DNA of 18,969 nt from CAWJHE01 sp964614855 (GTDB lineage: Bacteria; Chloroflexota; Anaerolineae; Anaerolineales; UBA4823): the NCBI GenBank assembly GCA_964614855.1, contig CAZTMX010000037.1:1-18969 (forward strand). Reading direction: 5' to 3'. The notes under the pieces were generated by a model. That model made no database searches, was not told the origin of the DNA, and saw nothing but the letters and a program-made list of their open reading frames with translations. Positions 13,820-18,969 of this stretch are shown here, one piece after another. Position 1 is the stretch's first letter, and the number at the start of each line of letters is the position of its first letter. The position numbers were made by a program, and so were the translations under genes.

Positions 13820-15112
13820 ATGACAGCACCACGCACCCCACGAAATTATGGTTTCACCACCCGACAGATCCACGCCGGACAAACACCTGATCCTACGACT
13901 GGTTCAAGAGCTGTGCCTCTTTACCAGACCTCAGCCTATGCTTTTCGGGATATGGATCATGCAGCCCGTCTATTCTCACTGGAAGAAGAAGGGAATATCT
14001 ACACACGCATCATGAACCCCACAAATGATGTGTTCGAGAAGCGCTTATCAAATCTTGAAGGAGGCGTTGCAGGCCTGGCAACCAGTTCAGGTCACGCTGC
14101 GCAGGCGCTGACAGTGCTGACCTTGTGTAAAGCAGGGGATCATATTGTGGCGGCGTCTGCACTTTACGGCGGTACTGTCAGCCAGTTTAGCTTCACTTTC
14201 CCGCGCATTGGTATCGAGACGACGTTTGTAGATGGGCGTGATCCGGAGAATTTCCGCCGGGCGATACGTCCCAACACAAAGCTAATTTGGGGTGAAACCC
14301 TGGGAAATCCCAGTATCAATGTGTTCCCCCTGGAAGCCGTCAGTGCGATTGCCAGGGAATACCAGATCCCTTTGGTGATCGATAACACATTTGCCTCTCC
14401 TTATTTGTGCCGCCCATTTGATTGGGGTGCGGATATCCTTGTCCACTCCACCACGAAATTTATTTGCGGTCACGGCACGACGTTGGGTGGCGTGATCGTG
14501 GACAGCGGAAGATTTGATTGGAAAAGCAGCCCGCGCTTTCAAGACTTCCGCACACCTGACCCGAGCTATCACGACCTGGTTTATGCTGATCTCGGCTCCA
14601 CCGCTTTTATTACAAAAGCCAGGGCACAAGGATTGCGCGATTTGGGTCCCAGCCAGTCCCCATTCAATTCCTGGTTATTGATCCAAGGCCTCGAAACGCT
14701 CAGCCTGCGCATGGAACGGCATGTTCACAATGCACAACAAACAGCGGAATTCCTTCAGCAGCATCCGAAAGTGAGCTGGGTTACCTATCCGGGTCTGCCG
14801 GATCATCCGGATCATGAATTAGCCGGGCGTTATCTGCCGAAGGGACCTGGTGCGGTTTTGGGGTTTGGAGTAAAGGGCGGCTTGCAGGCGGGCAAGAAGT
14901 TTATTGATCACTTGCAGCTGTTCACCCACCTGGCAAACCTGGGCGATTCAAAAAGCCTGGCAATCCACCCGGCCAGCACAACTCACAGCCAGCTCAGTCC
15001 AGAACAACAAATCCAGGCTGGCGTCTCTCCCGATTTCATTCGTCTGAGTATCGGTGTGGAAGATATCGAGGATATCTTGTGGGATCTGGATCAAGCCCTG
15101 GCATTAGCATAG
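13820..15112 (+). CDS. metY: O-acetylhomoserine sulfhydrylase / aminocarboxypropyltransferase MetY
   Basis: A 430-residue PLP enzyme of the Cys/Met metabolism (gamma) family. It replaces the acetyl group of O-acetylhomoserine with sulfide to make homocysteine, the direct sulfhydrylation route to methionine. Visible motifs: FTTRQIHAGQTPDPTTGSRAVPLYQTSAYAF at the N-terminus, typical of MetY; YTRIMNPTNDVFEKRL; SSGHAAQ for cofactor phosphate; VIDNTFASPYLCRPF with the PLP-ring Asp; HSTTKFICGHGTTLGG with the Schiff-base Lys213; and a long insert FDWKSSPRFQDF present in the MetY subgroup but not in MetB. An AAGGAG site precedes the ATG at 13820; an in-frame extension to 13772 would lie inside the terminator hairpin and was rejected. 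It is first in an operon with metA, under the leader-peptide attenuator. Confidence 0.95.
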   Translation: MTAPRTPRNYGFTTRQIHAGQTPDPTTGSRAVPLYQTSAYAFRDMDHAARLFSLEEEGNIYTRIMNPTNDVFEKRLSNLEGGVAGLATSSGHAAQALTVLTLCKAGDHIVAASALYGGTVSQFSFTFPRIGIETTFVDGRDPENFRRAIRPNTKLIWGETLGNPSINVFPLEAVSAIAREYQIPLVIDNTFASPYLCRPFDWGADILVHSTTKFICGHGTTLGGVIVDSGRFDWKSSPRFQDFRTPDPSYHDLVYADLGSTAFITKARAQGLRDLGPSQSPFNSWLLIQGLETLSLRMERHVHNAQQTAEFLQQHPKVSWVTYPGLPDHPDHELAGRYLPKGPGAVLGFGVKGGLQAGKKFIDHLQLFTHLANLGDSKSLAIHPASTTHSQLSPEQQIQAGVSPDFIRLSIGVEDIEDILWDLDQALALA

Positions 15113-15122
15113 CACCATAGAA

Positions 15123-15149
15123 GGGATGCCCGGTACTGCCGGGCATCCC
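15123..15149 (+). repeat. Perfect hairpin between metY and metA
   Basis: GGGATGCCCGG (15123-15133) and CCGGGCATCCC (15139-15149) form 11 uninterrupted pairs with a five-base loop, ten bases after the metY stop. What follows is GAAAAAATGA, not a T run, so it should not terminate transcription. It more likely protects the metY 3' end or sets different metY and metA mRNA levels. Confidence 0.8.
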
Positions 15150-15181
15150 GAAAAAATGATTTTAAATCAAGAGGAGGTATC

Positions 15182-16123
15182 ATGCCTGTAATCATTCCGC
15201 AAACCCTGCCTGCCAAGAAGATATTGGAACATGAAAATATCTTTGTGATGGGCAAAAAAAGGGCGACACACCAGGATATCCGTTCATTGAAAATTGCTAT
15301 TGTAAATTTGATGCCGACCAAGATCGTGACCGAAACACAGCTCTTACGCTTGTTAGGGAATTCTGCTTTGCAGGTAGATGTGACCCTTATTACACCCGAA
15401 ACGCATCGATCCAAGAACACGCCGGCAGAGCACTTGTTAGCTCATTACACATCCTTTATGCGGGTGAAAAATCAGAAATTTGACGGCTTGATCATCACAG
15501 GTGCACCTGTTGAAAACTTTGATTTTGAACAGGTGGATTACTGGCCTGAATTGCAGCGAATTATGGATTGGAGCGAGACCAATGTTACCTCAACGTTCCA
15601 CATTTGCTGGTCTGCCCAGGCCGGGCTTTATCACCGCTATGGTGTTTCAAAATTTCCCCTGGAAAAGAAGATGTTTGGGGTTTTCCCCCACCGTGTTATC
15701 AGCCGGAATGAAGAAATCCTAAGAGGTTTTGATGATGTGTTTTACGCTCCGCACTCAAGGCATACAGAAATCCGCTTATCCGATGTAGAGCGGATAGCGG
15801 ATTTGCAGGTCTTGTCTGTTTCAGATGAGGCTGGGGTTTATATTGTTGCCTCGCGCGACCGGCGCAAGTTTTACATCACCGGACATTCCGAGTATGATCC
15901 TGAAACCCTCAAAGGTGAATACGAGCGTGATCTGGCTCGCGGGTTGCCTATCCAGATGCCAAAAAACTATTTCCCTGGCGATGACCCTGATGGTGAACCC
16001 CTGGTGCGTTGGCGAGGGCATGCTCACCTGCTCTTTTCCAATTGGTTGAACTACTGCGTTTACCAGACCACGCCGTACGATCTGCAGCACATCCCAGAGG
16101 GTGCAATCCACGCAAATTTCTGA
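15182..16123 (+). CDS. metA: Homoserine O-acetyltransferase, MetA type
   Basis: A 313-residue enzyme of the MetA fold (glutamine-amidotransferase-like, not the MetX alpha/beta hydrolase) that activates homoserine. The catalytic residues fall on canonical numbers: Cys142 in FHICWSAQAGLY, His235 and Glu237 in YITGHSEYD. LKIAIVNLMPTK is the usual N-terminal signature. Residue 111 is Glu, in ITGAPVENFDFEQVDYW. In the work on this family Glu111 marks acetyl-CoA specificity while Gly marks succinyl-CoA, so this is an acetyltransferase despite the common label homoserine O-succinyltransferase. That matches MetY, which uses O-acetylhomoserine. A GAGGAGGT site precedes the ATG. It ends six bases from the convergent regulator gene. 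Confidence 0.95.
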   Translation: MPVIIPQTLPAKKILEHENIFVMGKKRATHQDIRSLKIAIVNLMPTKIVTETQLLRLLGNSALQVDVTLITPETHRSKNTPAEHLLAHYTSFMRVKNQKFDGLIITGAPVENFDFEQVDYWPELQRIMDWSETNVTSTFHICWSAQAGLYHRYGVSKFPLEKKMFGVFPHRVISRNEEILRGFDDVFYAPHSRHTEIRLSDVERIADLQVLSVSDEAGVYIVASRDRRKFYITGHSEYDPETLKGEYERDLARGLPIQMPKNYFPGDDPDGEPLVRWRGHAHLLFSNWLNYCVYQTTPYDLQHIPEGAIHANF

Positions 16124-16128
16124 AGGGA

Positions 16129-16701
16129 TCAATCAGTGCGCCAATATTCGCCACCGCCCCCCTGGCGGGCCATCAGACCGGTCTCAACCAGGCTGCGTCT
16201 CAAATAGGCCGTATCTTCCGAGTACTGAGACAGGATTTCATTGACCATTTTTTCGCTGTAACGCTTGCCAGGTTCAAAGGCTTTGACGACGAAACGCAGG
16301 ATGGCACCCATTTTCTTCTGCTGCATTGGAAAGCGGATGATACGCTGGTCAGGTGTCAGGTAGTTTTTAAGCACCTTTTTGTCGTAATCATCTATCTCCA
16401 CCTCGGCGGTTGGGATTTGCAGTGCTTCCTTTGACAACAAGCGTTGCGCCATATCATCCAGGCTTTTTGTTTCCAGCTGGTAAATACTGTAATATCCCTC
16501 TGCGCGGGCAGAGACTAACCTGGCTTTCGATAGGCGGGACAGGTGGTGCGATACCGTGGATGAAGAGAGGTTCACCTGTTCAGCCAGTTGCTCCACGGAT
16601 AGCGGCTGTTGCGCCAACAAGCCGATGATCTTTAACCGGTTTGGATCCGCCAGTGTTTTGAAGAAATTAAGCAGTTCTTCGAAATTATTAGTAGCATCCA
16701 T
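16129..16701 (-). CDS. ArsR-type HTH regulator with C-terminal DUF2087-like domain
   Basis: A 190-residue two-domain protein. Residues 1-90 are a winged helix of the ArsR type (FFKTLADPNRLKIIGLLAQQPLSVEQLAEQVNLSSSTVSHHLSRLSKARLVSARAEG). Residues 110-190 match my memory of DUF2087: RIIRFPMQQKKMGAILRFVVKAFEPGKRYSEKMVNEIL ... DTAYLRRSLVETGLMAR ... YWR, itself a winged-helix-like fold. No CxC or similar metal-binding cysteines are present, so a metal sensor is unlikely; the ligand is unknown. The ATG has an AAGGAG site. An inverted repeat lies over the predicted transcription start, so autorepression is likely. It is transcribed towards metA, and no target gene is obvious in the window. Confidence 0.85.
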   Translation of the reverse strand: MDATNNFEELLNFFKTLADPNRLKIIGLLAQQPLSVEQLAEQVNLSSSTVSHHLSRLSKARLVSARAEGYYSIYQLETKSLDDMAQRLLSKEALQIPTAEVEIDDYDKKVLKNYLTPDQRIIRFPMQQKKMGAILRFVVKAFEPGKRYSEKMVNEILSQYSEDTAYLRRSLVETGLMARQGGGGEYWRTD

Positions 16702-16722
16702 TTCTATCTCCTTGTAAATATA

Positions 16723-16736
16723 TTGATGTGTATCAA
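16723..16736. promoter_or_regulatory. Putative operator of the ArsR-DUF2087 regulator
   Basis: The inverted repeat TTGAT-GTGT-ATCAA, flanked by AT on each side, lies between the -10 box and the start codon of the regulator, covering the expected transcription start near 16734. Its size and AT-rich flanks resemble ArsR/SmtB operators. The link to this protein is inferred from position. Confidence 0.5.
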
Positions 16737-16740
16737 CATA

Positions 16741-16768
16741 ATTTTATTCATTTCGACTTATTTGTCAA
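16741..16768 (-). promoter_or_regulatory. Promoter of the ArsR-DUF2087 regulator
   Basis: On the minus strand a perfect TTGACA (16768-16763), a 16-base spacer and TAAAAT (16746-16741). It lies 40-67 bases upstream of the start codon. Confidence 0.65.
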
Positions 16769-16811
16769 GGGGTGAATGGATGGCCTTTTGCCAATTGGTT
16801 CGATTAATCAT

Positions 16812-18707
16812 TCAGATAAGTTGAAAATGCGCTTCCAATTCTGGTAGGTTGACACCCGTGGAGCGTACTTCGAACATTGTATTTAACGGCATGTTTTGTG
16901 GAATATGGACAAAAACCTCTAAAGCCAACTGCGGAATGATCACTTTTCCACGTGTTCCGTTCTTTTCCACCAATACCGCTTGGCCGCACCAGTCTGGATT
17001 CTGCTCCAGATAAATTAACGTCCAATGCCGTCTTGAAAGACCTTCGGCAGCTGCAATGCTGGCACTGGCAATTTCGGCTGTACCCAGGCGCGCCAGGATT
17101 TCTTGTCCATTCAGTACTGGCTCGTTCTTTAAAAATGCTCGCAGCTGCTGGTGAACAGTCAGATCCAGGTAGCGCCGCAGCGGGCTAGTAGCCCGGCTAT
17201 AAGCCGGCAGCCCGACGCCGGCATGCGGCATGGGCAGGCTGCTGACCTGGCCGCGTTTCATCGCTCGGCGTTGGGCATAGTTCCGGGCAAGATCTGTGGC
17301 GAGATGGGAACCCTCATGGCTCTGAGTGCCAACTCCCATAGAAAATGAGACTTCTTGCGTGGCAAATGGAAAGGGTAATTCCTTTTCGATGGCAAAACGA
17401 GCAGCAGCTTCTCCTGCCATCAACATGGCTTCCCGCACCATGTCCCGGCTGCGCAGACGCAGGAGTGGGCGGATATCCACTTGCCCTTTTTCAACATGGA
17501 TGATCACCTCGGGGAGATCGATCATGGATGCGCCATTTGCTTCACGGCGCGCCTGGTAAATTTGACTGAGTTGGTGGAGCCCAAGCAGGTTCCCAGTGTC
17601 CAACAGACTCTCGGCCTGCTCATAGCTCAGTCTTTTAGCCTTAATGACAGATGGATGTATTTCTACCTGGGTGATCCCTCCTTTTGCATCCAATGACATA
17701 CGGAAGGACAATGCAGGAGATACCGCCTGGAGCCCGATCCCCAGGATTTGCACGAGTTCCAGGGGCAGCATAGAAACCTGTCCTTCGGGAAGGTAGAAGG
17801 TTGCGCCGCGCTCGCGTGCATCCAGGTCGATCGGTGTGTTAGGCCTTACCAAAGCAGCTGCATCGGCTACATGCACCCAAATACAACCAGCAATGATTTC
17901 ACCATTTTCATCCAAATGCAGACTTTCCAGGCTGACAGCGTCGTCCGGGTCCTGGTTCATGTGGTCATCAATGGCATACGATTCCAGGTGGGTCAAATCG
18001 AGACGTGGTTCATCTTGCAATGTCGGGATTGGGAAATCCGGTTGGTGGGTGGATATGCTGAACCTTTCAGGATAGGGGTTAAAGTTGGGCTGCCAGGCGC
18101 CGCAAGATATCAGCAAGGCGTGGGCGTTTTCAATTCGCTGGGTTCGCCCAAGCTCGCGCAGCAGGCGGCTTTCACTGCGCTTACCCAAGGCTAGCTGTTC
18201 CGTCTCTTGTAGAAAACGCCGGTCTTGTTCCTGGATTTTCTCCCCACCCTGTATGCGGTTCAGAAAATCCTGCCAGGCGTTGTTCTCGTCCTTACGCCGC
18301 TGGCGTGCAGCCAGGGCTTGCTCCACTGTCTCAACAGAAGTAGCCGCGATAGATTCTGTGCTGCCTGTAAAATAAAGACCGTCTTCCAGGGCTTCCCAGG
18401 TTGCCCAGGCTGAAGAAGGAGTAAATTCTCCAAAGATCCATTCAGACAGTTCCGGCAAAGTATAGCGCGCTTCGGTATCTTCACTCAGGAGCTGCCAGGC
18501 TGCTTCAATATCGCCTTCCAATGGCTTCAGGTCTTTTAATTTGGCAAGCGGCCCAGGGTGAAGAAAAATGACATCTTTTGGGCGAACTTTGGCACGGTTG
18601 CCATCTTCAAGCTCGATTTCCAGGCGCGGTTGAATCTGAGCGATGCGTGCAGGTCTTTTTTTATAAACGACCAGGTTGTTGATAGACAACACTTCTTCAG
18701 TTGACAT
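16812..18707 (-). CDS. RNase II/RNase R-family 3'-5' exoribonuclease (RNB domain)
   Basis: A 631-residue protein. The N-terminus (VVYKKRPARIAQIQPRLEIELEDGNRAKVRPKDVIFLHPG) looks like a small beta-barrel; residues 60-200 are a helical/winged region seen in the cyanobacterial and plastid type of RNase II. The RNB catalytic domain runs from about 236: SYAIDDHMNQDPDDAVSL (243-260) carries the Mg-binding aspartates, then WVHVADAAALV, and ATSPLRRYLDLTVHQQL (506-522) ends the domain. The last 90 residues (VLVEKNGTRGKVIIPQLALEVFVHIPQ) form a short S1/OB-like end. It degrades single-stranded RNA from the 3' end. I cannot say whether it acts as RNase II or RNase R, so no symbol is given. The ATG at 18707 has a weak AAGG upstream. 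Confidence 0.9.
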   Translation of the reverse strand: MSTEEVLSINNLVVYKKRPARIAQIQPRLEIELEDGNRAKVRPKDVIFLHPGPLAKLKDLKPLEGDIEAAWQLLSEDTEARYTLPELSEWIFGEFTPSSAWATWEALEDGLYFTGSTESIAATSVETVEQALAARQRRKDENNAWQDFLNRIQGGEKIQEQDRRFLQETEQLALGKRSESRLLRELGRTQRIENAHALLISCGAWQPNFNPYPERFSISTHQPDFPIPTLQDEPRLDLTHLESYAIDDHMNQDPDDAVSLESLHLDENGEIIAGCIWVHVADAAALVRPNTPIDLDARERGATFYLPEGQVSMLPLELVQILGIGLQAVSPALSFRMSLDAKGGITQVEIHPSVIKAKRLSYEQAESLLDTGNLLGLHQLSQIYQARREANGASMIDLPEVIIHVEKGQVDIRPLLRLRSRDMVREAMLMAGEAAARFAIEKELPFPFATQEVSFSMGVGTQSHEGSHLATDLARNYAQRRAMKRGQVSSLPMPHAGVGLPAYSRATSPLRRYLDLTVHQQLRAFLKNEPVLNGQEILARLGTAEIASASIAAAEGLSRRHWTLIYLEQNPDWCGQAVLVEKNGTRGKVIIPQLALEVFVHIPQNMPLNTMFEVRSTGVNLPELEAHFQLI

Positions 18708-18749
18708 GACTGCCTTTTCTGAAATTTCGGCATGGTTAGAATGGTTTGG

Positions 18750-18780
18750 ATTATACTGGAAGAAAGAATGAATTATTCAA
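18750..18780 (-). promoter_or_regulatory. Possible promoter of the RNB exoribonuclease gene
   Basis: A perfect TATAAT on the minus strand (18755-18750) lies 43 bases before the ATG. TTGAAT (18780-18775) is the best -35 match but needs a 19-base spacer, longer than ideal. Confidence 0.45.
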
Positions 18781-18912
18781 GAATTCGGAGATAAATCATG
18801 CATGCTGGTGGTTGATTTGGTTTTATGGCATCCATTGATGAAAAGCCTAAAGTTACCTGGGCACTGTAAAAAATTTATGTTGGTTTACACCAGGCACAAT
18901 TCAATTGGCTAC

Positions 18913-18952
18913 TGCAAGAATGAATGTTAATGAAACATTAGCATTCCTTGCA
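18913..18952 (+). repeat. Imperfect hairpin near the right edge
   Basis: TGCAAG (18913-18918) pairs with CTTGCA (18947-18952), and after a three-base bulge GAATGTTAATG (18922-18932) pairs with CATTAGCATTC (18936-18946), including one G-T pair, around an AAA loop. Only TTTATCC follows, so termination is uncertain. The region 18781-18969 otherwise shows only a weak 42-codon frame and no gene I can support. Confidence 0.55.
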
Positions 18953-18969
18953 TTTATCCGCAAATCATG

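Noticed and set aside
15821..16154. Minus-strand open frames opposite metA
   Set aside because: They lie antisense to a clearly conserved gene and show no recognisable protein features; the same holds for the other antisense frames over his, pfp, metY and RNB genes.
1..18969. CRISPR arrays, insertion sequences, tRNA and rRNA genes
   Set aside because: I saw no regularly spaced repeats, transposase frames with terminal inverted repeats, or cloverleaf-like or rRNA-like sequence on either strand. This was by reading only, without a covariance search.

Overview
The window looks like a chromosomal segment of a bacterium from the Chloroflexota, probably Anaerolineae. This is an inference from gene content: a compact nine-gene his operon, a proline-linked LysM secreted protein of a type I associate with that group, a PPi-type phosphofructokinase, and MetY paired with an acetyl-type MetA. 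No phylogeny was run. No mobile element, CRISPR array, tRNA or rRNA was seen.

Layout. (1) 1-1172, + strand: end of a yqeB-type gene and yqeC, a pair linked to maturation of selenium-dependent molybdenum hydroxylases. (2) 1222-2243, +: promoter, thpR (RNA 2',3'-cyclic phosphodiesterase) and rsfS (ribosome silencing factor), the latter apparently starting at a CTG codon. (3) 2263-9409, -: the operon hisG-D-C-B-H-A-F-I-E, preceded by a promoter, a 34-residue leader peptide containing HHHAHHH, and an intrinsic terminator just before hisG. All histidine steps are encoded except histidinol-phosphate phosphatase. (4) 9440-11800, +: a CNNM/CorC-type membrane protein with a probably leaderless mRNA, then a secreted LysM protein with its own strong promoter and terminator. 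(5) 11771-13441, -: a small conserved-looking hypothetical gene and phosphofructokinase with PPi-type signatures. (6) 13572-16123, +: metY-metA, preceded by a consensus-like promoter, a 30-residue Met-rich leader peptide, and a long terminator whose 5' arm can pair instead with a leader segment that mimics the terminator's 3' arm. (7) 16129-16768, -: an ArsR-type HTH fused to a DUF2087-like domain, with an inverted repeat at its promoter. (8) 16812-18780, -: an RNase II/R-family exoribonuclease. The last 260 bases hold its promoter, a weak small ORF and a hairpin.

The main discovery candidate is regulatory. Two amino-acid operons in one window both show the full anatomy of ribosome-mediated transcription attenuation. 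The His case is the classic type in an unexpected lineage. The Met case (leader peptide at 13627-13719 before metY-metA) appears to be an undescribed methionine leader-peptide attenuator, in a position where a SAM riboswitch or Met T-box would normally be expected. The enzymes fit together: MetA carries the acetyl-CoA-specific Glu111 and would make O-acetylhomoserine, which MetY converts to homocysteine.
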